Shown here: positions 7,329 through 16,341 of the stretch, piece by piece
How the letters are laid out: the number at the start of each line of letters is the position of its first letter
How positions within the stretch are numbered: the first letter of the stretch is position 1
Origin: Ornithinimicrobium sufpigmenti
GTDB taxonomy: Bacteria > Actinomycetota > Actinomycetes > Actinomycetales > Dermatophilaceae
Assembly: GCF_004322775.1 (NCBI RefSeq)
Contig: NZ_CP036403.1
Coordinates: 3,720,001-3,784,000, forward strand
Length of the DNA: 64,000 bases
Direction of reading: 5' to 3'
The notes under the pieces: generated by a model
The model's database searches: none
What the model was told of the DNA's origin: nothing
The model's input: only the letters and a program-made list of their open reading frames with translations
Position numbers and translations under genes: made by a program

Positions 7329-10060
7329 TTCTCACTCCCATCTAGTCTTGTCCCAGCGCTCTCAGCGGAGGATTGCGGCGACAAAGTGAGTGAATCGTAC
7401 AAAGCCCTCAAGCGTCCCGCTAGAGCGCCATAGCCATGGACAGCAGACGCGTACTCGCGCGAGCGCTCTGATATCTCGCGGCGCTCGGCAGATGTCGCCG
7501 ATATAAATTGCTCGATCCGAGCGGCAATGTGGCCAGGATCCCGATGGACCGTTAGAATCGGCCAGTCATCGACATTTATCCCCGCGTCAACCGCTCTGTG
7601 CGCAGCATCTTCACGAATGTGCACGAGCACGGGAATCCCTGCAGCTAACGCTTCGACTGCGGCGTTGCCGTACCAGCCGACGACATCGTCAACAGACAGC
7701 GGGCTGCTAATGCCCTCTCTTCCAGCTTGGTCGAAATACAGAGATGCTGCCTGGGTCCTCGCCATGGCGCTCGCATGACTGACGCCGCTGATGAAGTCGA
7801 CTCCCCATTTCGACCAAGCGGCAGTCCCGCGCTGCTCTAAGAGAGAGACCGCTTCAAACAACAAGTCAGTCCCCTTCCTGATCGGCTTAACCGTCGAACT
7901 TGAGTGCGCCAGTATATTTGAGTCCGTCCAAGCGTAACCAACCATTTCCGTGTCGATGGCGTGTGGAAGAAGAACGCCCTTATACCAGTCGAAGTTCAGG
8001 TCAGGCGTCATAGCCGCCCTAGCATCGAAGGAAGAAACTGCAGCTCGCCAATCCTGATTATCTTTGTGGCTGCGCGCCCAACCCCCATACGTCGTGAAGA
8101 CAGTGCGATGGTGAGAGCGGAACTCGCCAAAGAACAGGGAGTGCAGAAGCTCTGTATTGATTCCCTGCGCATTGTTAAACCATGAGTGCTCGTCCTTGAG
8201 GTGTAGTACGCTAGCAGTCTCCACTTGCTTGAGTAGCGAGCGCAGACGTGCTGGCGTGACCTCGGGAACGACCAAATCGTCTGGGTACCCAAAGGGGTGG
8301 GGATGAAAGGTGATGAGACGAACGGCGTAATCCGAGTGTCGGTTTACCGCCTCGGCTAACTTGTACATGGACCCCGAGAAGTCTTTAGGTGCGATCATAA
8401 GGACTCGTCTCGAGTGATCGGCTTGCGCCCACTTCGTCGCCCACGCAGAAATCCCAGGGGTGCACGATCCAAAATCGTACTCTGGCATGACCGCGGACAG
8501 ATCTTGCCGTTGCTCTCTCGAGAGCTTCAAGACTCCCAAATTGACATAGTCGACGCCATCCGGATTCAATCTCCCACTAATCAACGCCCGGGCGAACTTT
8601 ATGGAAGGGTCCTCCGAGCCTCGAGCGCTTGGCTCATCGAGCAACCGGCTAGCTAACTCCGGGCGTCCCGTCTTGAAATGGGCCGTCGCCAGATGGCCGA
8701 GCCAGGCGGCTCGAACCTCGGCCTTCGCCTCGGCGATCAACGGTTCACCCACAGCCACCGCCGCTACCCAGTCCCGGGCGGCTACACGCACCCCCAACAG
8801 TTGGCCACGCAACGCGTAAGCGTCAGAATGTGCCGCCAGCCCACGCTCGAGGACGCTGGCGGCAGACTCTAGGTCGCCCGACTGTGCATGGGCCGTAGCC
8901 AACTGCGCGTACCAGGAAGCCTTGGCATTCTCTCCTTCTTCAGAAACCAACAGGCTGCCCACTGCAACAGCCCCCGTCCAGTCCCGAGCGGCTACACGCA
9001 GCCCCAACAACTGACCGCGTAATGCCGGAGCGTCGGGATGCGTCGCTATCCCACGCTCGAGGACGCTAGCCGCCGTCTCAGTGTCCCCCGACTTCGCATA
9101 GGCCGTCGCTAACTGCGCGAACCAGGAAGGCTGGGAGGAGGATGCCTGCTCGGCGAGCAGTCGCTCGCCCACTGCCATCGCACCTGCCCAGTCTCGCGCA
9201 GCCACCCGTACTGCCAAGAGTCGACCGCGCAGCACGACGTCATCGGGGAACATCGTCAACCCGCGCTCCACGACACTTTCAGCCGACCTTAGGTCTCCAG
9301 ACTTTACATACGCCGTCGCCAACTGTGCGTACAGGGACGCCTTCAACGTGGGCCCGCCTTCTGCCAGTAAGGGCATACCCACGCTAACCGCCCCATCCCA
9401 GTCTTGCGCTGCGACGCGGACTCCCAACAGGCGCCCACGCAAGACCGGTGAGTCGCGGTGCGCCTCCAAACCCCGCTGTATCACCTTTTCAGCCGACTCC
9501 AAGTCACCCGACTTCACGTAGGCAGTCGCCAGTTGCGCAAACCATGAAGTTTGTGGTGCTGACCCCCGCTCGTCGACCAGCGGTTGGCCGACCGCGATCG
9601 CGCCCGCCCAGTCTTGCGCTGCGACACGGACCCCCAGCAATCGTCCTCGCAGCACTGAAGAGTCGGGATGCAGGGCCAGCCCGCCCACGAGCACCCTTTC
9701 AGCTAACTCCAACTCTCCTGACTTCACGTAGGCTGACGCCTGCTGTGCGAACCCAGACGCCTTCGCGCTAGGAACCTCCTCCGCGCCCGGGCGGGCATTC
9801 ACAGCCTCGGCCGTACTGATCTCCGCTTTATGCGATGCTAAAACCCGCTCATGTTCCTGATCAGTAATGTCGTAATCCGGTCTTGCGGTCGGAGCCTCCT
9901 CCTTGTGCAGTTCAATCGGGTGCTCAGAGGGCGCCGGTGTGCTCATGAACCGCCGCTTGACCGCCAATAACGCCGGCCCGAATCGCGATCTCCGGGCAGT
10001 CAACTTAAGGTGCCGCACTCGCGGCCGAATGTGATCCCGCAACGCCTTCATGCGCTCCAT
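7325..10060 (-). CDS. Repeat-containing (TPR-like) glycosyltransferase
   Basis: This 911-residue protein has a basic N-terminus, five tandem 70-residue repeats (about residues 102-451) plus a degenerate sixth, and a C-terminal GT-B-like half (about 535-905). The C-terminal half starts with RRVLMIAPKDFSG and contains GNAAVEALAAGIPVLVH, which resembles the E-x7-E donor site. Each repeat carries helical signatures AQLATAYVKSGDLESAE and LRGRLLGVRVAA, like paired TPR helices. The ATG at 10058-10060 is chosen because GGAGGT lies 6 nt upstream; an upstream in-frame start would add seven residues but lacks this site. The repeats probably form a scaffold for other polymer-assembly proteins; that is inference. 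The stop overlaps the next gene as GTGA. Confidence 0.75.
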   Translation of the reverse strand: MERMKALRDHIRPRVRHLKLTARRSRFGPALLAVKRRFMSTPAPSEHPIELHKEEAPTARPDYDITDQEHERVLASHKAEISTAEAVNARPGAEEVPSAKASGFAQQASAYVKSGELELAERVLVGGLALHPDSSVLRGRLLGVRVAAQDWAGAIAVGQPLVDERGSAPQTSWFAQLATAYVKSGDLESAEKVIQRGLEAHRDSPVLRGRLLGVRVAAQDWDGAVSVGMPLLAEGGPTLKASLYAQLATAYVKSGDLRSAESVVERGLTMFPDDVVLRGRLLAVRVAARDWAGAMAVGERLLAEQASSSQPSWFAQLATAYAKSGDTETAASVLERGIATHPDAPALRGQLLGLRVAARDWTGAVAVGSLLVSEEGENAKASWYAQLATAHAQSGDLESAASVLERGLAAHSDAYALRGQLLGVRVAARDWVAAVAVGEPLIAEAKAEVRAAWLGHLATAHFKTGRPELASRLLDEPSARGSEDPSIKFARALISGRLNPDGVDYVNLGVLKLSREQRQDLSAVMPEYDFGSCTPGISAWATKWAQADHSRRVLMIAPKDFSGSMYKLAEAVNRHSDYAVRLITFHPHPFGYPDDLVVPEVTPARLRSLLKQVETASVLHLKDEHSWFNNAQGINTELLHSLFFGEFRSHHRTVFTTYGGWARSHKDNQDWRAAVSSFDARAAMTPDLNFDWYKGVLLPHAIDTEMVGYAWTDSNILAHSSSTVKPIRKGTDLLFEAVSLLEQRGTAAWSKWGVDFISGVSHASAMARTQAASLYFDQAGREGISSPLSVDDVVGWYGNAAVEALAAGIPVLVHIREDAAHRAVDAGINVDDWPILTVHRDPGHIAARIEQFISATSAERREISERSREYASAVHGYGALAGRLRALYDSLTLSPQSSAESAGTRLDGSEK
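8708..9757 (-). repeat. Five tandem 210-bp coding repeats
   Basis: Five in-frame 210-bp units (70 codons each) were aligned by eye. Conserved positions include AQLATAY, KSGDLESAE, LRGRLLGVRVAA and DWAGAVAVG, and the five units are clearly recent relatives. A sixth, diverged unit follows to about 8590. Repeat number could change by recombination without breaking the frame. Confidence 0.88.
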
Positions 10061-10169
10061 AACGATACCTCCATCTGGCATTTTCCCTTAACAATCGACG
10101 ACCACGTGTAACATAATCGCTCGGCACAAGGGCGCGCTGACAGCGGCTGTTGACCGAGCAGTCTACGAG

Positions 10170-11144
10170 TCAGGACCGCTCGGAGTTCCTGCTGCGATGT
10201 GATTCGATCACGTCGCGCACATGCGCTTTCCAGTCTTTGTTGAAGGTCATGCCAAGGGACAAGATTTTCGAGTTATCAATATCGAAATCGATGATGTCTC
10301 CGGCCCGCCAATCGTGATGCTCGATCTCGGACGACGATCCAGTCTCGCCCCTCACGAAGTTGGCCAGTTCAGAGATGGACACCTGGATACTTGAAGCACA
10401 GTTGACATACTGCTTAGCCCAAGCAGGATCTGTCGCCGCTAGCAAGTTCGCACGCACTACGTCGTGCACGGACGTGAACGACCGTACTTGCTCTCCCGAG
10501 CCATAGATGTTAAGTGTCTCCCCGCTTAAGGCCCTTCGCACAAAGATCGGAACCACACCCCCAGTATCACTGTCGTTCTGCCGTGTGCCGATGACGTGAT
10601 AATACCGTAATACGCTGAAGTCTACGTCATAGATTTCGCCGACAACACGGCAATACGACTCCCCCGCCAACTTACTCACGCCGTAGAAGGACGCCGGATT
10701 CTTCGGATGATCCTCATCCTGCGTTGCCTGCAACTGTCCAAACACGGACCCAGTGGAAGCGTGCACAAACTTGCGCACGCCAAAGCGATGGGCTGCCAGA
10801 AGCAAATTCAAGGTTCCGAGCGCATTGACATGTAGATCTCGCGCTGGGTCCGCCTGTGACACCGTGAATTTTGAAGCCGCTTGATTGAAAAGGACGTCAA
10901 CGCCGGTTAAGTCAGCAGTTACGGCCCAGTCAGCCATATCCTCCCGCACGAATTCGAACTGCGGTTTACCAACTAGGTGGTCGATGTTGCGTGTCGAGCC
11001 GTCAGTGCCCGCCAGGTTGTCGACGCAGATGACAGAAGCTCCCCGAGCAAGAAGAGCGTCGCAGAGGTGTGATCCCACGAAGCCAGCCCCTCCGGTTACA
11101 ACTGTCCGCGCGCCCTCCAAATTCAGATGTTCCGCGGTGTTCAT
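10170..11144 (-). CDS. NAD-dependent epimerase/dehydratase (extended SDR)
   Basis: The 324-residue protein has the extended-SDR NAD motif GGAGFVG (residues 18-24), a STGSVFG strand carrying the catalytic Ser/Thr, and the Tyr-Lys pair in FYGVSKLAGE. It likely epimerises or dehydrates a nucleotide sugar for the adjacent glycosyltransferases; UDP-glucose/GlcNAc 4-epimerase-like chemistry is possible but substrate cannot be read. The ATG at 11142-11144 is preferred because GGGGACG precedes it and the Rossmann strand begins soon after. A TTG at 11198 would add 18 residues without a good ribosome site. Composition is lower in GC, like its downstream neighbours. Confidence 0.8.
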   Translation of the reverse strand: MNTAEHLNLEGARTVVTGGAGFVGSHLCDALLARGASVICVDNLAGTDGSTRNIDHLVGKPQFEFVREDMADWAVTADLTGVDVLFNQAASKFTVSQADPARDLHVNALGTLNLLLAAHRFGVRKFVHASTGSVFGQLQATQDEDHPKNPASFYGVSKLAGESYCRVVGEIYDVDFSVLRYYHVIGTRQNDSDTGGVVPIFVRRALSGETLNIYGSGEQVRSFTSVHDVVRANLLAATDPAWAKQYVNCASSIQVSISELANFVRGETGSSSEIEHHDWRAGDIIDFDIDNSKILSLGMTFNKDWKAHVRDVIESHRSRNSERS

Positions 11145-11536
11145 TTTTGCGTCCCCGTCCTTTACTGGGTAGCGTGATCCCGTTCGGCCTATAGTCAAAG
11201 TGGCCTCGCTAAGGCTACCATGGCGCTGAGTAAGCTTTGAGGGGGCCCAAGCATCTCGCCATAGCGTTATGGGACAGCGGCGTTGCGCAGTTCATGGCGT
11301 GATCCTGGTTGGAGTCTAGGTATGGGCAGCGCCGCACTCTTTCCGAGGTCTGATGTACTTATGTCGCCCCGGCTGGAGCACCTCGTTGTGACCCACGGTA
11401 CCTTCGCGCGACTGGGCCTGCCACTTGCAGCGACTGGACGGCCTTGCCCAGCAAGGTACTGATCGGCCTGGCGATCCCTACCGTACCGGCTCGCGTGCCG
11501 GGTCGCTGAAACGTTGATTTGTGTCGCTGCCGGGCG
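11145..11536. other. 392-bp intergenic stretch without a recognised gene
   Basis: This stretch lies between two minus-strand genes. I found no convincing coding frame. On the minus strand TTGACT at 11193-11198 could be a -35 box for the epimerase gene, but the -10 match 17 bp further on is poor. Nothing resembling an RNA gene or insertion-sequence end was seen. Confidence 0.5.
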
Positions 11537-13063
11537 TCATCCTTCGCTATCTGTCGTGTCCAGATGGATACGATGAGTGTCCGTAAGTGAGTGGACACGC
11601 TCGACCAAGAGCTCGCGCTCGGTCTCCCAAGTGTTGCTTCGCCCGTAGGCGTGCGCATTCATTCGAAAGGCGTCGGAATGTGCTCCGTTCAGGAGCAACC
11701 CCACCGCCGACCCGAGAGCAACGGGGTCGTACGGGTCGTACACCTCACCGCAGCCAGAGGTCTCGACGATCTTGCGCAGCTCGGGCAGGTCGGAGGCGAC
11801 GAACGGAACGCCCGCGCCGGTGTACTCGAACACCTTGTTGGGCAGGGCGTACCTGTTGTTCTTCGAGACCGGCTGGTAGGGGATGAGGCCTACCGAGGCT
11901 GCGGCGGTGTAGGCCGGCAGCTCGGCGGGCGGGACTGCTGGTAGCCAGTGGACTCGGTCGCGCACGCCCACTTCTTGGGCCAGGGCGACCAGGCCCTGCT
12001 TCTCCCGGCCGTCCCCGATGAAGACGAGGTGCGCGCCGTCCGGGAAATGGGCTGCGGCCCGGACGCAGACGTCGAGGCCTCGTCCGGCCATGAGGCCACC
12101 CTGGTAGAGCACGACGTGCGCCTCGGGTGCCAGGCCGAGCAGGCCTCGGACGTCGATGGGGTCGGCACGTACCGAGGCTGGGACTCGTGGGGCGCAGTTG
12201 CGCAGGACGACGCCGTCGACGCCATACCGCCTCTGATACTCATCCCGGATGGTCTGGTTCACGATGACGATCGCGTCGGCACGACGCATGTAGTGGCGCT
12301 CCACGGGCCACAGGAGCAGACGCTCGTGACGTTTCAGCGTGGTGCTCTCGAGGTAGAGCTCGTGACAGTCGTGCAGGTGGGGGCGGCCCAGCCTGCGAGC
12401 GGCGATGTTGGCTCCGACCAGCCCGGGGAGGTCGGAGCTGACGATGAGGTCGGGGTCGAGTGCGGCGATCTCGTCCGGGGACAGCCACCAGAACTCGACG
12501 AACCGGTTGACGGGGTGAAACTTCTTGAGGCCGTCACGGATGGCCAGGTCCCGCTTCTTGCGCAGCTCCCGGCCTCGTTTGATGGCCTTCTTCTTCAGGG
12601 ACGGCCACCGTTCCTCCACCAGCCCACGCACGCGCCGACCGGGCGGCGACGTCCACCCGCGGTAGGCCAGCGCTGCCAACTGGTTGTTGGCCTGCATCCA
12701 CTCGGGAGCAACCGGCACCGGGAGTCTGGCGCGAGCCCTCGCTTCCTCACGCTCACGGGCCCACTTCTCCTTGCGCAGGACGTTCTGGCGGCTCATCCAC
12801 GCCTGGTAGCGCACCGCGGCTGAGCGTGCCTCGACGAAGCGGGTGTGCAGGCGCGGGCTCTCCAGGCCCTGGAAGAAGTCGTCCCGAGGCGGGGTGTTCA
12901 CCACCGTCACCTCGGCACCCAGCTCGAGGAACGTCATGATGTTGCGCCGGATGCGGCCGCGCAGCATCGGCTTCATGGCCACGACGACGATGCGAAGGGG
13001 GCGCTCGCCGTTCTCCGCCTGGTCAGCCACGTCAGTGTTCACCCCGTCCGTGGCGACGCTCAC
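11537..13063 (-). CDS. Glycosyltransferase family 4
   Basis: This 508-residue GT-B protein starts with a short acidic lead and then LRIVVVAMKPMLRG, the first Rossmann strand. A long basic helical insertion (about residues 90-200) follows, with LHDCHELYLES and ADAIVIVNQTIRDEY in the acceptor half. The donor half has VLYQGGLMAGRGLDVCV, FIGDG, and NKVFEYTGAGVPFVASDLPEL, the E-x7-E-type site. The GTG start at 13061-13063 forms a GTGA overlap with the stop of the upstream gene; a longer frame is open but lies inside that gene. It most likely extends a surface glycan from the cytoplasmic face; donor unknown. Confidence 0.85.
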   Translation of the reverse strand: MSVATDGVNTDVADQAENGERPLRIVVVAMKPMLRGRIRRNIMTFLELGAEVTVVNTPPRDDFFQGLESPRLHTRFVEARSAAVRYQAWMSRQNVLRKEKWAREREEARARARLPVPVAPEWMQANNQLAALAYRGWTSPPGRRVRGLVEERWPSLKKKAIKRGRELRKKRDLAIRDGLKKFHPVNRFVEFWWLSPDEIAALDPDLIVSSDLPGLVGANIAARRLGRPHLHDCHELYLESTTLKRHERLLLWPVERHYMRRADAIVIVNQTIRDEYQRRYGVDGVVLRNCAPRVPASVRADPIDVRGLLGLAPEAHVVLYQGGLMAGRGLDVCVRAAAHFPDGAHLVFIGDGREKQGLVALAQEVGVRDRVHWLPAVPPAELPAYTAAASVGLIPYQPVSKNNRYALPNKVFEYTGAGVPFVASDLPELRKIVETSGCGEVYDPYDPVALGSAVGLLLNGAHSDAFRMNAHAYGRSNTWETERELLVERVHSLTDTHRIHLDTTDSEG

Positions 13064-15378
13064 GGGACACCCGTGTAGCCCAGACGCCGATAGGTCTCGA
13101 GGTAGATGCTGGCGTTGCGCTCCCACGATCGGTGGGTCCGAACCCACTCGGCCCCCTTCCGTGCCAGCTCCTCCCGCCGGCCGGGGTTCCTGATCAGCGT
13201 CGTCAGGACCTCGGCAAGGCTTGCGGCGTCTCCCGGCTCGAAGAGCTCTGCCGCTCCCGACTCCTGAGCGATCTCCCGCAGCGCGCGGACGTCGGAGAGG
13301 ACGACCGCCCTGCCGGTGGAGAACGCCTCGAACGGCTTGAGGGGGGTCACCAGTTCCGTCACGGTGCTCTTCCTGCGCGGGACGACGAAGACGTCGATGA
13401 GGCCGTAGTACCGCAGTACCTCCTCATGCGGAACCCCACCTGTGAAGATCACGCCCTCGACGCCGTGGGCGTTCGCGTGCTCCCGCAGGTCCTGTGCGTG
13501 GTTCCCCGACCCCACAAGCAAAAGACGCAGCTCTGTTCGCGTCTTCGCCTGCACCAGCTTGAACGCGTCGATCAGCGTGTCGATGCCTTCATACTCGACC
13601 AACGAGGAGATGTACCCGACGACGAGCGCATCATCGGGGATCCCCAGGTCCTCGGCCAACCGCCGATCGCGTTCCTGACGCGGGAAGTCTGCCGACGTCA
13701 CCGCGTTCGGGACGAGAGACACCTTCTCGTCCGCCAACTTGCCAGCCGCAGCCTCGACGATGCGTCCCTTCATCACCGAAGACAGCGTGAAGACATGGGC
13801 AGGGAGCAGGCGTGCTCGCTCTTCCGCGCGCTTACGCAGCGAGTATGCCGCCGGCAGATCCTCCCCTCGGTCCCACCGCCAGCCGCGACCTCCGACGCGG
13901 CCCGCGGTCCGCGACAGCCACGACTCCTCCCAGAACCCCCGCACCTCATACACCACCGGGATGTCGTAAGCACTCCCCACCGCATGAGCCGCATACACGT
14001 TCAGGAAGTCGCTGTGCGCGTGGATGATGCTGGGGCGCAGTTCTTGCACGAGCTGGCCCAGCTGCTCCATGTTGGACCGCATCCAGGTGCGTAGCCCGCT
14101 GTGTTTGCGGCTGGGTCCGGCCAGGACGGTGTAGTCGACGCCTTGGTGCGTGTAGCGCTGCATCTCATCGCCGTCGCCGCTGCCGCTCTGGCCGACGACG
14201 ACAGCCGCGATACCGCGACGCATCTGCGCTCGGACCGTGTACTGCGTGCGCAGCGTGTACCCCGTCTGGGTGAACGGCAGCACGTTGCCCACGACGTGGA
14301 GCACAGGACCGTCCTGCTGGCGGGCGGACGATGCCGCAGCCGGGAGCGTGGGAGGGGCCGAGCTGAAGACCGCAAGCTCCTGGCGCACCCGTTGGGCGGT
14401 GGTCTTGTCCCCCGACTTGCCTGACTTCGAGGCGATGATGTCCACCGTCTTCGACGCCATGTCCCAGTGGCCGCTGGCGCGGAAGGAGCGGTAGAGGTGC
14501 CGCAGCGTTGTCAGGCTCTGCCTGGGTAGGAGGTCGAAGGCCTCGATGACGGGGATGGCAGAGACGGCCTCGTCGCGAGCCAGGGAGTCCTCCAGGACCA
14601 GCTGGGCGTCCGGCGCACTGAGCACCTGTGTGAGATCAGACCCCATAGCCGTCGCCGAGCCGGCGAGGACGGGAAGCGACCGACGAGACCGTGAGGTGAG
14701 GATCTGCGTCCGCTTCCTCAGACTGTCGATGGCCTCGGCGGAGCCGCTCTCCTGGGTGACGCGGGCCTCCTGGCGCACCTTCTGGACAGCCGCCTCAAGC
14801 CCGGTCTGGACTTCTTCCACCTTCGCTAGCTGGCTGCTCAGCGCGCTGAGGACCCCTGTTTCGACACCATCCAGCTTTTCGCCGATCCGGGTCAGTTCCT
14901 GCAGCGCACCGTCGACTCTCAGGTCCTGCTCGCTCGCTCGCGCGTCCAGTTGAGCTTGGCGCGCGTCGACCTCTTGCACCCGCTCCCCCAGTGCCTGCAG
15001 GAGGCCCACATCCACGGTGCTGACCCGGGTCTCGAGCGCCGCGACCTGCTGGCGGACGTCATCGAGACCCTCGACCCGTGCCACCAGCTCCGCCATCCCC
15101 ATACGGACCCGCTCGGTCTCGGCGCGGGCATCCTCAGCTCTGCGATGAGCATTGGAGATGCGGGTGGACAGGCCGTTGATCCGTGTGCGCTGCCAAGTCA
15201 CGAGGCGGAGCCCAAGAAGGGCCCCGAGCACGACTGCCACGCCGGCCAAGCCTGCGGCACCCGCGGCCCAGAGCCACTCGCCGGTTGCGATGGCCCCCGT
15301 GACCAGAACGAGAGCAGCCAGGGCGCAGATGGCCAACGCCGTGAGCATCAGGGACCATCCGAGTGTTGGACGACGCAA
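13060..15378 (-). CDS. Membrane-anchored, coiled-coil GT4 glycosyltransferase
   Basis: This 772-residue protein has two predicted membrane helices near residues 8-30 and 36-58, then a heptad-rich coiled coil (about 65-220) with repeated QVAALETRVSTVD-like stretches. A linker and a GT4 catalytic domain (about 360-765) follow. The GT4 half shows LRPSIIHAHSDFLNVYAAH, VSLVPNAVTSADF, SSLVEYEGIDTLIDAF and TPLKPFEAFSTGRAVVLSD. Its C-terminal half is related to the partial gene at 1-764 and to 24163-26367. TTG 15376-15378 is chosen because GGAAGG lies 6-8 nt upstream and the helix follows at once. The architecture suggests an oligomeric enzyme tethered near the divergently encoded ABC exporter. Confidence 0.8.
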   Translation of the reverse strand: MRRPTLGWSLMLTALAICALAALVLVTGAIATGEWLWAAGAAGLAGVAVVLGALLGLRLVTWQRTRINGLSTRISNAHRRAEDARAETERVRMGMAELVARVEGLDDVRQQVAALETRVSTVDVGLLQALGERVQEVDARQAQLDARASEQDLRVDGALQELTRIGEKLDGVETGVLSALSSQLAKVEEVQTGLEAAVQKVRQEARVTQESGSAEAIDSLRKRTQILTSRSRRSLPVLAGSATAMGSDLTQVLSAPDAQLVLEDSLARDEAVSAIPVIEAFDLLPRQSLTTLRHLYRSFRASGHWDMASKTVDIIASKSGKSGDKTTAQRVRQELAVFSSAPPTLPAAASSARQQDGPVLHVVGNVLPFTQTGYTLRTQYTVRAQMRRGIAAVVVGQSGSGDGDEMQRYTHQGVDYTVLAGPSRKHSGLRTWMRSNMEQLGQLVQELRPSIIHAHSDFLNVYAAHAVGSAYDIPVVYEVRGFWEESWLSRTAGRVGGRGWRWDRGEDLPAAYSLRKRAEERARLLPAHVFTLSSVMKGRIVEAAAGKLADEKVSLVPNAVTSADFPRQERDRRLAEDLGIPDDALVVGYISSLVEYEGIDTLIDAFKLVQAKTRTELRLLLVGSGNHAQDLREHANAHGVEGVIFTGGVPHEEVLRYYGLIDVFVVPRRKSTVTELVTPLKPFEAFSTGRAVVLSDVRALREIAQESGAAELFEPGDAASLAEVLTTLIRNPGRREELARKGAEWVRTHRSWERNASIYLETYRRLGYTGVP

Positions 15379-15477
15379 AGTATGCCTTCCTTGGGTTGCC
15401 CGCTACCGGGTCGCGCCAGACTATCCGGCGGAGAGTCCGGTTCGGCGTGTGCATGTCTATCAGGGATGATGGCCCCT

Positions 15478-16341
15478 ATGAGTGTCTCGTCGCGACAGGA
15501 GGCCCCACCGGCAACTCCAGAGCTGCGGCCAGTGGGGGGGCGCCCTAACCTTGGCACCTACCTGCGTCAACTGTGGGCCCGCCGCTACTTCATCTACGCC
15601 GACTCACGCGCCAAGGCGTTCTCCGGGAATCGGGACATGCTCCTTGGAAACGTGTGGCTGATCGGTGTTCCAGTGCTGCAGGGGCTTGTCTACTTCATCA
15701 TCTTCGGCCTCGTCCTTCAGACGACGCGCGGGATCGAGAACTTCACTGGCTTCCTCATCATCGGAATCTTCCTCTTCCGCTTTACCACGGCATGTCTCAA
15801 CCAAGCAGTAAGCGTCATGTCTGGCAGCCGGGGCCTCACCTCCGCCTTCTCTTTTCCACGCGCAGCTATCCCCATCTCTGTCGCCGTGCGCCAGACCCTG
15901 TCCATGGCGCCCGTTCTGGCCACGATGGTCATCCTACTGCTGGTGATCCCGCCGGGAACGCAGATCACGCTGACATGGCTACTCTTCCCCTTAGTCTTCG
16001 CCTTGCAGGTCGCCTTCAATGCAGGCCTGATTTGCTATATGGCCCGTCTTGGCGCCGCGGTGCCAGATTTCCGCCACGTGATGAGTTTCCTCGCGAGGTT
16101 TTGGTTTTACACCTCTGGGGTGTTCTTCTCGATTGAACGGTTTGTAAGCGACGGAATTTGGCTGGCCATCTTCCAGGGCAACCCCATGTACCTTGTGCTG
16201 GACATGTCGCGGGACCTGCTTCTGTACGACACCGTCCCTGAGCTGAACTCTTGGCTCATTCTCTCCGTGTGGGCCGTCCTCACTCCGCTCCTGGGGTTCT
16301 GGTACTTCTGGCAGGGCGAGGAGAGCTATGGCCAACTCTGA
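15478..16341 (+). CDS. ABC-2 type polysaccharide exporter permease (Wzm/TagG-like)
   Basis: This membrane protein of about 287 residues begins with a cytoplasmic arm ending in WARRYFIYADSRAKAFSG. Five to six hydrophobic segments follow, for example VWLIGVPVLQGLVYFIIFGLVL and FLARFWFYTSGVFFSIERF, the latter typical of polysaccharide and teichoic-acid ABC-2 permeases. With the next gene it should flip a lipid-linked glycan across the membrane. ATG codons occur at 15466, 15469 and 15478; the last is chosen for spacing from AGGG at 15462-15465, but the choice is weak. Its 3' end overlaps the ATPase gene by 14 bp. The 99 bp upstream must hold divergent promoters with the 13060-15378 gene. Confidence 0.87.
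   Translation: MSVSSRQEAPPATPELRPVGGRPNLGTYLRQLWARRYFIYADSRAKAFSGNRDMLLGNVWLIGVPVLQGLVYFIIFGLVLQTTRGIENFTGFLIIGIFLFRFTTACLNQAVSVMSGSRGLTSAFSFPRAAIPISVAVRQTLSMAPVLATMVILLLVIPPGTQITLTWLLFPLVFALQVAFNAGLICYMARLGAAVPDFRHVMSFLARFWFYTSGVFFSIERFVSDGIWLAIFQGNPMYLVLDMSRDLLLYDTVPELNSWLILSVWAVLTPLLGFWYFWQGEESYGQL

Noticed and set aside
11359..11658. Minus-strand open frame of 99 codons in the intergenic region
   Set aside because: It runs into the neighbouring glycosyltransferase gene in another frame, has no ribosome site and shows no recognisable motif.
13064..13147. 28-residue upstream extension of the GT4 gene at 11537
   Set aside because: It lies wholly inside the upstream gene and the GTGA overlap at 13060-13063 gives a better coupled start.
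15379..15477. Long upstream extension of the ABC permease (open from 14950)
   Set aside because: The extra residues are antisense to the coiled-coil glycosyltransferase and show no permease features.
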